A stretch of 6,063 bases of DNA, from positions 1-6,063 of the forward strand of contig JAURNJ010000036.1 in assembly GCA_030830245.1 (NCBI GenBank), written 5' to 3'. The stretch is from Novosphingobium sp. (lineage in GTDB: Bacteria; Pseudomonadota; Alphaproteobacteria; Sphingomonadales; Sphingomonadaceae). Positions 1 through 6,060 of this stretch are shown piece by piece; the stretch's first letter is position 1, and each line of letters opens with the position of its first letter. Below the pieces are notes generated by a model. That model was given only the letters and a program-made list of their open reading frames with translations. It did not search any database and was not told the DNA's origin. Position numbers and translations under genes: made by a program.

Positions 1-89
1 GTATCCTCGCCAGCGGCGCCAAGCGGCGAATCCCAGTCCTCGAACAGCGAGACGGCATCGGCTCCGGTGGTGGCGGCATCCATGGTCAT
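1..89 (-). CDS. scpA: Segregation and condensation protein A (ScpA), N-terminal fragment
   Basis: Only the first 29 codons are visible; the gene continues beyond the left edge. They read MTMDAATTGADAVSLFEDWD, then SPLGAAGED. The ATG at 89-87 overlaps the nagZ stop codon as ATGA, and GGAG on the minus strand (97-100) lies 7 bases upstream, which favours this ATG over a second in-frame one at 83. ScpA is the kleisin subunit that bridges the SMC ATPases and pairs with ScpB in chromosome condensation and segregation. The conserved ScpA core (the 'GPLDLLL' region) would begin just past the edge and is not seen. The name therefore rests on gene order: scpA commonly follows nagZ in alphaproteobacteria, usually with scpB and tatA next. 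The short acidic leader fits sphingomonad ScpA proteins but proves nothing alone. The translational overlap implies coupling to nagZ. Confidence 0.66.
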   Translation of the reverse strand, partial: MTMDAATTGADAVSLFEDWDSPLGAAGED

Positions 90-1114
90 GCCCGCGCTCC
101 GGCACCGGCTAAGTCGAACAGCGAGTCGCGCTTGGCGAGCAAATGCGCTTGTCGTTCAACAACGGTCTGGACGCTTGCGGTAAAGATCAAGGCCCGCTCC
201 AGCCGTTCTTCCGTTCGCGCGGACATGGCCGGCAAGCGCGCGGCAATGTCTTGCATGTCTGGCATTTTCGCCCAGCAGTTCAGCGCAATATCGCAGCCCG
301 CGGCAATGGCGCGCTCGGCACGTTCGGGCACCGACCCGGACAGCGCCTCCATGTCGAGGTCGTCGGTCAACAGCAAGCCGTCGAAACCGATGCGCTTGCG
401 GATGATCTCCTCGATCACAAAGGCAGACTGGGTGGCGGGATTTTCGGCATCCCACGCGGTGAATACCAGATGCCCGGTCATACCGATCGGCGCGTCGTGA
501 AGGGCGCGGAACGGGGCCAAGTCCCACTCCAGTTCGGCATCGCTGGCAGTCACCGTGGGCAGTGCCTTGTGCGTATCGCACGAACTGCGCCCGTGGCCGG
601 GCATGTGCTTGATCGTTCCGGCAATGCCTGCCCGCGCCAATCCGTCGAGCACGGCGCGACCCAGCGCGGCTACGCGCAACGGTTCGCTGCCAAAGGCGCG
701 GTCCCCGATCACTTCGTCGGCGTCCGGCTGGCGCACATCGAGCAGCGGGGCATGGGTGCAGGTGATCCCGACTTCGGCAAGATCGAGCCCCAGCGCCTCG
801 GCATTGACCCGCGCTGCCTCTATCGCACTGGCAGGCGCGAGGTCATAGAGCCGGTCGAACCTCTCGCCTGGCGGATAGCGCAGCCATTCAGGCTCCTTCA
901 TCCGCTGAACGCGGCCTCCCTCCTGATCGATGGTGATGAGCAAGCGCTCGCGACCGTGAATTGCGCGCAGACCGTCGGTCAGCTTACGCAGTTGCGAGCG
1001 GTTTTCGATATTGCGCCCGAACAGGATATAGCCAGCCGGGTCCGAATCGCGAAAGAAGGCGCGCTCATCGGGTGTGAGTTCGGTTCCGGACAGGCCAAAA
1101 ATTGCAGGCAGCAT
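86..1114 (-). CDS. nagZ: Beta-N-acetylhexosaminidase NagZ (glycoside hydrolase family 3)
   Basis: NagZ is a cytoplasmic enzyme of peptidoglycan recycling. It removes the N-acetylglucosamine from GlcNAc-1,6-anhydroMurNAc (muro)peptides imported from the periplasm; in some bacteria the product feeds AmpC beta-lactamase induction. The 342-residue protein has the normal length of the single-domain family. Visible landmarks are ILFGRNI (30-36), DQEGGRVQR (63-71), the family signature KHMPGHG (169-175) with the Asp-His dyad in CDTH (Asp180/His182), MTGHLVF (212-218), and LLTDDLDM (248-255), which carries the nucleophilic Asp at 251 or 252. All catalytic elements are therefore present. It has no signal peptide, as expected for NagZ. 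The start MLPAIFGLSG matches the usual family N-terminus, although no good ribosome-binding site precedes it. Its end overlaps the next gene by 4 bases (ATGA). It lies 167 bases after the SPOR gene, with a palindromic repeat between. Both neighbours by function (SPOR, NagZ) deal with peptidoglycan. Confidence 0.96.
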   Translation of the reverse strand: MLPAIFGLSGTELTPDERAFFRDSDPAGYILFGRNIENRSQLRKLTDGLRAIHGRERLLITIDQEGGRVQRMKEPEWLRYPPGERFDRLYDLAPASAIEAARVNAEALGLDLAEVGITCTHAPLLDVRQPDADEVIGDRAFGSEPLRVAALGRAVLDGLARAGIAGTIKHMPGHGRSSCDTHKALPTVTASDAELEWDLAPFRALHDAPIGMTGHLVFTAWDAENPATQSAFVIEEIIRKRIGFDGLLLTDDLDMEALSGSVPERAERAIAAGCDIALNCWAKMPDMQDIAARLPAMSARTEERLERALIFTASVQTVVERQAHLLAKRDSLFDLAGAGARA

Positions 1115-1191
1115 TGACCGAGAGTCGCAGAATTGCTGGCTTTCCGCAAGGCGGCGCCCCGTCAGCAGTGTGCAAAAACGGGACCGCTACC

Positions 1192-1280
1192 GTGCTCCGC
1201 ACTTTGTGGTCGCATCGCGAAGAGCGGGAAGCGAAGCTGACCAAAGGTCAAAACCGGTTCCCACTTTTCCGCGCGATGCT
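1192..1280. repeat. Palindromic intergenic element (REP/RIME-like) between the SPOR gene and nagZ
   Basis: This fills much of the gap between the SPOR-gene stop (1282) and the nagZ start (1114). Outer arms GCATCGCG (1212-1219) and CGCGATGC (1272-1279) are perfect 8-base complements. Inside lie TGACC-AAA-GGTCA (1238-1250), a perfect 5-base-pair stem, and the palindrome AACCGGTT (1252-1259). A further small hairpin, GTGC-TCC-GCAC (1192-1202), lies just outside the arms. On the minus strand the core reads GGAAAAGTGGGAACCGGTT, which resembles short dispersed intergenic palindromes that I know from alphaproteobacterial genomes. It begins immediately after the SPOR stop codon. There is no T-run after any stem, so it is not a standard rho-independent terminator, but it could still attenuate transcription or protect mRNA ends. 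Calling it a member of a dispersed family is inference from memory of the motif. Confidence 0.6.
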
Positions 1281-1281
1281 C

Positions 1282-2199
1282 CTAGTCCTTTACTGTGCAA
1301 TCCTGACCAGCCGCCTTGAGCTTGGCGCACAGCGCGCGCGCTGCCGCTCCATCTCCGGGCAGCGCCTGCAGGCGGTATACCGTGCCGATGTCGGCCTTGC
1401 CTTCCACCACGCGATGCTTGACCCCCGAAAGCGCCGAGTGGGTGCCAGCAATCCGAGACCATCCCGCCTCTGCCGCGGCACGGCTCGAAAATGCGCCAAC
1501 CTGGACACCGGGCCCGGCAGCGATGCCGGCCGGTGCCGCTTGCGTCGCAGCTGCCGCTGTGGCCGTCTTGGGCGGAGTCGGGGCCGGCTTCACAGCGGGA
1601 GCAGTTGCACCCACTGCCTCGAAACCGGGCTTGGGCGCATCCTCGCCCCCGCCAAGGCGGGCCGTGCGGGTCTCGCCCTCGGAGACTGCATAGCTTGTGC
1701 CGCCGGTTCCCTCGAAGGTCTTGCCGCCCGGATCGAGCGGCTTTTCCTTGTAAGGCTCGTCCGGCGCCTCGATGACGCTGCCATCGGCAACCAGCTCGGC
1801 CTCGCCACGGTCGCGCGTGAACCACCAGATGCCGCCGATGATCAGGGCGAGAGCGCCAAAGGCGACCAGTGCCATGAGCAAGAGCCCGCTTCCGCCGGTC
1901 TCCTCGTCCATGTCGTCGTCGCCTTCGAGCCAAGGCAGGCGGGTATCCTCGTCGCCTAGAGCCAGCCGCTCGCCGTCGTCACCCGCCAGCGCCTCGTCGC
2001 GGTCCGGTTCGACGGCATCTTCATAGGTGTCGTCTTGTTCGTATATGTCGTCTGCGTCTGCGACGTCTTGGTATCTGTCGTCATCGGAAGCCGGTTGCTG
2101 GGCATCCTGGTCCGCATCATTCGAAGACACGCGCCGACCGAAGCCCTGCGGCTCGACATCATCTCCGGGACCGGGACGATCCTCGTCTGACATTGCCAT
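1282..2199 (-). CDS. SPOR-domain protein, single-pass membrane protein
   Basis: This 305-residue protein has three parts. Residues 1-104 form a very acidic, probably disordered cytoplasmic region with 38 Asp/Glu, 7 Arg and no Lys. Residues 105-127 (GLLLMALVAF through WWFT) form one membrane segment. An Ala/Pro-rich periplasmic linker (about 195-228) leads to a SPOR domain at about 229-304, which starts GPGVQVGAFSSRAAAEAGW and contains YRLQALPG (275-282). SPOR domains bind glycan strands stripped of stem peptides, which accumulate at division septa, so the protein is probably a septal or wall-associated factor like FtsN or DedD. Cys291 and Cys301 near the end of the domain could form a disulfide in the periplasm. 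The start at 2199 lies 2 bases after the argS stop and is preceded by GGAGG, so translation is probably coupled to argS. A SPOR gene between argS and nagZ is the usual arrangement in alphaproteobacteria. No enzymatic domain is present, and the exact role is not known. Confidence 0.92.
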   Translation of the reverse strand: MAMSDEDRPGPGDDVEPQGFGRRVSSNDADQDAQQPASDDDRYQDVADADDIYEQDDTYEDAVEPDRDEALAGDDGERLALGDEDTRLPWLEGDDDMDEETGGSGLLLMALVAFGALALIIGGIWWFTRDRGEAELVADGSVIEAPDEPYKEKPLDPGGKTFEGTGGTSYAVSEGETRTARLGGGEDAPKPGFEAVGATAPAVKPAPTPPKTATAAAATQAAPAGIAAGPGVQVGAFSSRAAAEAGWSRIAGTHSALSGVKHRVVEGKADIGTVYRLQALPGDGAAARALCAKLKAAGQDCTVKD

Positions 2200-2201
2200 G
2201 G

Positions 2202-3947
2202 CTACATTTCCTCCACCGCCTCCACTCCGAGGAGCGCAAGGCCGTTTCTCAACAATTGCCCAATCCGGGCTGCCAGATAGACCCTAGCCGAAGAAACCTT
2301 AAGATCGTTTACCACGATCATTCTCATTTCGGGACGGTCATTACCTAGGTTCCAATACGCATGGAACGCGGCGGCAAGGTCGTTGAGAAAGAAGGCGACC
2401 CGGTGCGGCTCGCGCGCGGCGGCCGCCGCCTCGACCAGACGGGGAAACTGCGCGGCCAGCTTGACCAGCGCCAGTTCCTCCTCGACCAGCAGGTCGAGAT
2501 GCGCGTCCGACGGTGTTATGCCTTCCGCCGCCGCCTTGCGCAGGCTCGAGGAAATCCGCGCATGGGCATACTGGACATAGAAGACCGGATTGTCCTTCGA
2601 AGCCTCGACCACCTTGACAAAGTCGAAATCCATCTGCGCTTCGGGCTTGCGGGTCAGCATGGTGAAACGCACCACGTCCTTGCCGACTTCGCGCACCACA
2701 TCGGCGAGCGTCACGAAGGTGCCGGCGCGCTTGCTCATCTTCACCGGCTCGCCGCCGCGCAGCAATTGCACCATCTGCACCAGCTTGACCTCGAAGGGCA
2801 CGGGATCGCCGTCGGCCCCGGTCATCGCCGCGACCGCCGCCTTGATCCGCTTGACCGTTCCCGCATGGTCCGCGCCCCAGATATCGACCAGCGCGTCCGC
2901 GCCTTGCGCCTTCTGGTAGTGATAGGCGAGGTCCGCGCCAAAATAGGTCCACGATCCGTCGGACTTCCTGATCGGGCGATCTTGGTCGTCGCCAAACCGG
3001 GTGGAGCGGAACAGCGGCAGCTCGACCGGCTCCCAGTCTTCCGGGGTCTTGCCCTTGGGCGCTTCGAGCATGCCGTCGTAGACCAGATCGTGTTCGCGCA
3101 GCCACTTTTCGGCGAGTTCCGGTTTCCCGGCGGCTTGCAGCTCGGCCTCGGACGAGAACACGTCATGTTCGATGCCAAGCAGCGCAAGATCGTCGCGGAT
3201 CATCGCCATCATCGCCGCCGAAGCGCGCGCCTTGAACAGCGCCAGCCATTCGCTTTCGGGCGCTGCGGCAAACCTGTCGCCGAATTCCTCGGCCAGCGCC
3301 TTGCCGACCGGGATCAGGTAATCGCCCGGATAGAGGCCTTCGGGAATTTCGCCGATGCTCTCGCCCAGCGCCTCGCGATACCTGAGATGCGCTGAGCGCG
3401 CGAGCACATCGACCTGCCCGCCCGCATCGTTGACATAATATTCGCGGATCACCTTGTGGCCGGAAAATTCCAGCAGGCTGGCAAGCGCGTCGCCCACCAC
3501 CGCGCCCCGGCAATGGCCCATGTGCATTGGCCCGGTGGGGTTGGCCGAGACATATTCGACATTGACCATCTTGCCCGCACCCATGGCCGATTTGCCATAG
3601 TCAGCGCCCAGGGTTTCGATCGCGCGCAGTTCCGCCAGCCAGGCTTCGTTCGCCACGCGCAGGTTGATGAAACCGGGCCCGGCAATCTCGGCGCTGGTAA
3701 CCAGCGGATCGGCGGCGAGCTTGCCGACGATCTGCTCCGCCAGCGCGCGCGGGTTCATTCCCGCAGGCTTGGCCAGCACCATGGCCGCATTGGTGGCAAG
3801 GTCGCCGTGAGAGGGATCGCGCGGCGGCTCGACGGTGACGCTGGCGCGACCGATCCCTGCGGGAAGCGTGCCCGCTCCCTCCAATTCGGACAGAACGGCA
3901 TCGATCTTTGCAGCGAAGGCCGCGTGCAACGTTTGAATCTGGGTCAT
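2202..3947 (-). CDS. argS: Arginyl-tRNA synthetase
   Basis: ArgS charges tRNA-Arg with arginine using ATP in the cytoplasm; it is a class I synthetase and essential. The 581-residue product has the usual length and full domain order. The N-terminal tRNA-binding domain (about 1-100) includes DPSHGDLATNAAM (44-56). The Rossmann catalytic domain carries the HIGH-type signature as HMGH (142-145) within SANPTGPMHMGHCRGAVVGD (134-153), and WTYFGADLAYH (333-343). The KMSKS-type loop is KMSKR (403-407) followed by AGTFVTLADVV. The DALR anticodon-binding domain runs from about 456 (FYVQYAHARISS) to the end NGLALLGVEAVEEM. The start at 3947 gives the normal MTQIQTLHAAF beginning. An in-frame ATG at 4097 would add 50 residues unlike the family and would run through the divergent promoter region, so it is rejected. 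No strong ribosome-binding site precedes 3947. It heads the minus-strand cluster, 2 bases before the SPOR gene. Confidence 0.97.
   Translation of the reverse strand: MTQIQTLHAAFAAKIDAVLSELEGAGTLPAGIGRASVTVEPPRDPSHGDLATNAAMVLAKPAGMNPRALAEQIVGKLAADPLVTSAEIAGPGFINLRVANEAWLAELRAIETLGADYGKSAMGAGKMVNVEYVSANPTGPMHMGHCRGAVVGDALASLLEFSGHKVIREYYVNDAGGQVDVLARSAHLRYREALGESIGEIPEGLYPGDYLIPVGKALAEEFGDRFAAAPESEWLALFKARASAAMMAMIRDDLALLGIEHDVFSSEAELQAAGKPELAEKWLREHDLVYDGMLEAPKGKTPEDWEPVELPLFRSTRFGDDQDRPIRKSDGSWTYFGADLAYHYQKAQGADALVDIWGADHAGTVKRIKAAVAAMTGADGDPVPFEVKLVQMVQLLRGGEPVKMSKRAGTFVTLADVVREVGKDVVRFTMLTRKPEAQMDFDFVKVVEASKDNPVFYVQYAHARISSSLRKAAAEGITPSDAHLDLLVEEELALVKLAAQFPRLVEAAAAAREPHRVAFFLNDLAAAFHAYWNLGNDRPEMRMIVVNDLKVSSARVYLAARIGQLLRNGLALLGVEAVEEM
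2210..2214 (-). promoter_or_regulatory. Ribosome-binding site of the SPOR gene
   Basis: On the minus strand GGAGG (continuing as AA) lies inside the last codons of argS, 10 bases before the ATG at 2199 and 16 before the alternative in-frame ATG at 2193. The spacing favours the first ATG. The site sits within the argS coding end, so ribosomes finishing argS would uncover it or re-initiate there. Confidence 0.6.
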
Positions 3948-4012
3948 GGGCGCGCGGTTAGCCCGTTTGCAACGCCAATCCAACCATTGTTGCCCGCAAG
4001 AGGCGAGACCCA

Positions 4013-4026
4013 TTGAGCTAGCACAA
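4013..4026. repeat. Near-perfect palindrome overlapping the -35 region (operator candidate)
   Basis: TTGAGCTAGCACAA is symmetric about its GCTAGC centre (4017-4022), with only the A/A pair at 4016/4023 breaking the dyad. It covers the candidate -35 of the receptor promoter, a position where a repressor or another DNA-binding regulator would block transcription. No known operator consensus is matched with confidence; a Fur or similar iron-responsive site cannot be claimed from the bases alone. Confidence 0.35.
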
Positions 4027-4042
4027 ATTAATACTTGATAAT
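4013..4042 (+). promoter_or_regulatory. Candidate sigma70-like promoter of the TonB-dependent receptor gene
   Basis: TTGAGC (4013-4018, 4 of 6 to TTGACA) is followed after 18 bases by GATAAT (4037-4042, 5 of 6 to TATAAT). Transcription would start near 4049, giving a leader of about 45 bases to the ATT at 4096 or about 65 to the ATG at 4115. The ATG at 4055 would be almost leaderless. The location in the AT-rich part of the divergent spacer supports it. This is a motif match only. Confidence 0.4.
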
Positions 4043-4069
4043 CGGGCGGCGAACATGTCTTGCCCGATT
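4040..4069. repeat. Perfect 8-base inverted repeat overlapping the -10 and start region
   Basis: AATCGGGC (4040-4047) and GCCCGATT (4062-4069) are exact reverse complements separated by 14 bases. The left arm overlaps the candidate -10 and the loop contains the ATG at 4055. If the real transcription start lies upstream, the RNA could form a GC-rich hairpin ahead of the receptor coding region; otherwise it may be a DNA operator. Confidence 0.45.
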
Positions 4070-4084
4070 GAGAGAAAGTCCGAC

Positions 4085-4089
4085 AGGGG
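4085..4089 (+). promoter_or_regulatory. Possible ribosome-binding site in front of an ATT codon
   Basis: AGGGG lies 6 bases before the ATT at 4096, which is in the receptor reading frame 18 codons ahead of the predicted signal-peptide hydrophobic core. Spacing and sequence fit a Shine-Dalgarno site. It is the main support for a non-standard start of the receptor gene. Neither ATG in the neighbouring frame (4055, 4115) has a better site; 4055 has only a G-rich GGGCGG upstream. Confidence 0.35.
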
Positions 4090-4095
4090 TTCCCC

Positions 4096-6060
4096 ATTTC
4101 ACGTTTCCGACTGCATGGGCCGCTTGCGAGAACGGGCTGGCTGCTGGCCAGCGCCGCGTGTGCGCTTGCGCTGGTCGGGACTGCCCATGCCCAGCAAACC
4201 GAACAGAACGTCGCGACCGAATCGGACGATGCTTTCGGAAGGACTGTTGGAGCGGAGAAGAGCGGCCTCTATTCCACTTCGGACGTGCGCGGCTTCAATC
4301 CGTCAGAAGCGGGCAATGTCCGCATCGACGGCCTCTATTACGACATGATCGGTTTCGTGCCGGGCCGGATCGTCAAGTCGCAGTCGGTCAGGGTGGGCGC
4401 GGCCGCGCTTCGCTACCCCTTCCCCGCACCGACTGGCGTGATCGATTACGATCTGTGGGTTCCCGGCGACCAGGTCACGCTCAGCGTCGAAATGGATACC
4501 AGCAATCCGTTGCTCAACGGACCGGCGATACTGCTCGACTTCAAACTGCCGGTGACTGACGAAGTTTCCGTAATGGCCGGCTTTCTTGGCCGAAACGTCA
4601 CGGCGCGGCCCGAAGGCGGCGGCCAGACATTCGCCTCCTACTCGGGCATGGTTCGCTGGCGGCCCAGCGCGGATATCGACCTCAGGCTGTTCAACGCCAC
4701 CTTCTACACGCTCGATCGCGAAGCGCGCGCAACCTACCTGCCGGCGGGCGATCAACTGCCTGCACAGGTGCCGCGCGGGGAGTTCCTTGGCCTAGACTGG
4801 ACCGAATTCGACCACAAGACACTCGTCAATGGCGGCATTGCGCACATAAATCTGGGAGAACGACTTCGACTTGATGCCGGGTTGTTCGACACGCGGGAGA
4901 ATCTGGACCGCTCGTTCGGCGATTTCCTTGTGGGCGTGACCAGCGACGGACGGGTGGCTGACCGGCTGGTGATCGCATCGGCCAACAACGAGGACAAGTC
5001 GCTCTCCGGCGAAGCGCGGCTGGTGCGGGAATGGTCCGGCGGAAATTTCGCGCATCGCCTGATCGCGAGTGTGCGCGGCCGCAAGCGCGACCGCCGCGTC
5101 GGGGGGTCGAGCAGGATGCTGCTCGGTCCGGGACCGGGTACGGTTTTTTCCAATGATGGCTGGGACAGGCCAGTCTACAATACCGGCGCCAAGGATCTCG
5201 ACCAGGTGCGGCAGCTGGTCCCCGGCATCAGTTACAGCGGCGTCTGGCGCAAGCGCGGCAGCCTCGATTTTTCCGTTTCCAAGAACGACTACAAGAAGCA
5301 CGTGCGCTTCGGTTCCGGGAACAGGCTCGACATCGTAACCCGCGACGATTCCTGGCTGTGGAACTTCTCCGGCTCGGTAACGCTGACTTCGCGCCTGTCT
5401 CTTTACGGCGGCATCTCGCGCGGGATGGAGGACGCGCCGATCGCGCCGGAGAACGCGATCAACAATTCCGAAGCGCCGCCAGCGATCCACACCCGCCAAA
5501 AAGAACTGGGCCTGCGCCAAGTGGTTGCTCCGGGCCTGACTCTCGTGGCCGGCGTGTTCGAGATTTCCAAGCCTTACTACAACCTCGACCCGAACCGGTT
5601 TTACCGGCGGCTCGGCACAGTGACCAACAAGGGGCTCGAACTTTCTCTCACCGGCAAGTTGCTCCCCGGCCTGAACCTGGTCGGCGGCGTCCTGTTGCTG
5701 GACCCGAAGATCACCGGCGAGGACTTTGCCGGAAGGCGGCCGGTCGGACAGATCAAGCGTCACATCGTCGCCAATCTCGACTGGCGCAGCCGTGGCGGCG
5801 AGGGGCCGCTTTCGATCGATCTTGCCTTCGAGAATTTCTCGGGCAGGATCGCCAATCCCGCCAATACGCTCGAGGCACCCGGTTACAGCACGGTGAACAT
5901 CGGCGCGCGCCAGCGCTTCGAGGTGAGCGGTGCCAAACTGGTCCTGCGCCCGCAGATTACCAACCTGTTCAACGCCTATGGCTGGCAGGTCGCCGCCAAT
6001 GGCGGCTTCACCTATATCCGCAAGCGCACCATCTTCATGTCGGTGGTGGCTGACTTCTAG
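4096..6060 (+). CDS. TonB-dependent outer-membrane receptor (start uncertain)
   Basis: This is an outer-membrane active transporter driven by TonB-ExbBD; the substrate is unknown, with a ferric siderophore most likely for this style of receptor. The frame is open from 4072 to the TAG at 6058. With an ATT start at 4096 the product has 654 residues: a basic n-region, a hydrophobic core WLLASAACALALVGT (15-29), and a type I signal peptidase site AHA-QQ after residue 32. The plug shows RGFNP (65-69), NVRIDGLYYD (74-83) and YPFPAPTGVIDYDL (107-120), which corresponds to the 'LYG...GGVIN' part of other plugs. The beta-barrel follows from about 125, and the protein ends SVVADF with the C-terminal aromatic residue needed for BAM-mediated insertion. 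No ATG, GTG or TTG exists in frame before GTG 4285, and starting there would remove the signal peptide and part of the plug. Alternatives are a rare ATT start or a one-base frameshift after ATG 4115. No clear TonB box is visible. Confidence 0.87.
   Translation: MSRFRLHGPLARTGWLLASAACALALVGTAHAQQTEQNVATESDDAFGRTVGAEKSGLYSTSDVRGFNPSEAGNVRIDGLYYDMIGFVPGRIVKSQSVRVGAAALRYPFPAPTGVIDYDLWVPGDQVTLSVEMDTSNPLLNGPAILLDFKLPVTDEVSVMAGFLGRNVTARPEGGGQTFASYSGMVRWRPSADIDLRLFNATFYTLDREARATYLPAGDQLPAQVPRGEFLGLDWTEFDHKTLVNGGIAHINLGERLRLDAGLFDTRENLDRSFGDFLVGVTSDGRVADRLVIASANNEDKSLSGEARLVREWSGGNFAHRLIASVRGRKRDRRVGGSSRMLLGPGPGTVFSNDGWDRPVYNTGAKDLDQVRQLVPGISYSGVWRKRGSLDFSVSKNDYKKHVRFGSGNRLDIVTRDDSWLWNFSGSVTLTSRLSLYGGISRGMEDAPIAPENAINNSEAPPAIHTRQKELGLRQVVAPGLTLVAGVFEISKPYYNLDPNRFYRRLGTVTNKGLELSLTGKLLPGLNLVGGVLLLDPKITGEDFAGRRPVGQIKRHIVANLDWRSRGGEGPLSIDLAFENFSGRIANPANTLEAPGYSTVNIGARQRFEVSGAKLVLRPQITNLFNAYGWQVAANGGFTYIRKRTIFMSVVADF

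Larger units (their letters stand above)
3948..4095. promoter_or_regulatory. Divergent intergenic region between argS and the receptor gene
   Basis: This 148-base spacer must hold the promoters of both divergent genes. Its middle (about 4011-4042) is clearly AT-richer than the flanking genes. Rightward, a candidate promoter and two inverted repeats can be pointed out (listed separately). Leftward, TATTAA on the minus strand (4028-4033) could be a -10 for argS about 75 bases before its start codon, but I find no good -35 for it, so this is a guess. No terminator, RNA gene or riboswitch fold is recognised here. Confidence 0.5.

Noticed and set aside
143..1117. Long plus-strand open frame opposite nagZ (324 codons)
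   Set aside because: Antisense shadow of nagZ with biased composition and no recognisable motifs.
1192..1280. Rho-independent terminator after the SPOR gene
   Set aside because: The stems are present, but no run of T follows any of them on the minus strand, so a standard intrinsic terminator cannot be claimed.
2361..3395. Long plus-strand open frame opposite argS (344 codons)
   Set aside because: It is an antisense shadow in high-GC coding DNA: His/Arg/Gln-rich composition, no domain, and fully inside a well-identified gene.
4020..4046. Fur box in front of the receptor gene
   Set aside because: The stretch around TTGATAAT is AT-rich and vaguely Fur-like, but it lacks the repeated hexamer or 19-base dyad needed to call a site.
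3948..4097. In-frame ATG at 4097 extending argS by 50 residues
   Set aside because: The extension (cysteine-rich, MGNPCRTF...) does not resemble the ArgS N-terminus, covers the AT-rich divergent promoter region and overlaps the receptor leader. MTQIQTLHAAF at 3947 is the typical start.
4159..4161. Cysteine in the receptor signal peptide as a lipoprotein (lipobox) site
   Set aside because: The sequence before the Cys is ASAA, lacking the Leu/Val/Ile expected at -3, and a good signal peptidase I site (AHA-QQ) follows. TonB-dependent receptors are not normally lipoproteins.
4055..4348. Small protein from ATG 4055 in the neighbouring frame
   Set aside because: It is Arg/Pro-rich shadow coding under the receptor gene with no recognisable domain. 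Only its first part, through ATG 4115, matters, as evidence for a possible frameshift.
4792..5763. Long minus-strand open frame opposite the receptor (323 codons)
   Set aside because: Antisense shadow in GC-rich DNA; no domain, no ribosome-binding site or context supporting a gene.
4285..6060. Receptor starting at GTG 4285
   Set aside because: It is the first standard start codon in frame, but using it discards a clear signal peptide and cuts into the plug motif just before RGFNP; the protein could not reach the outer membrane.
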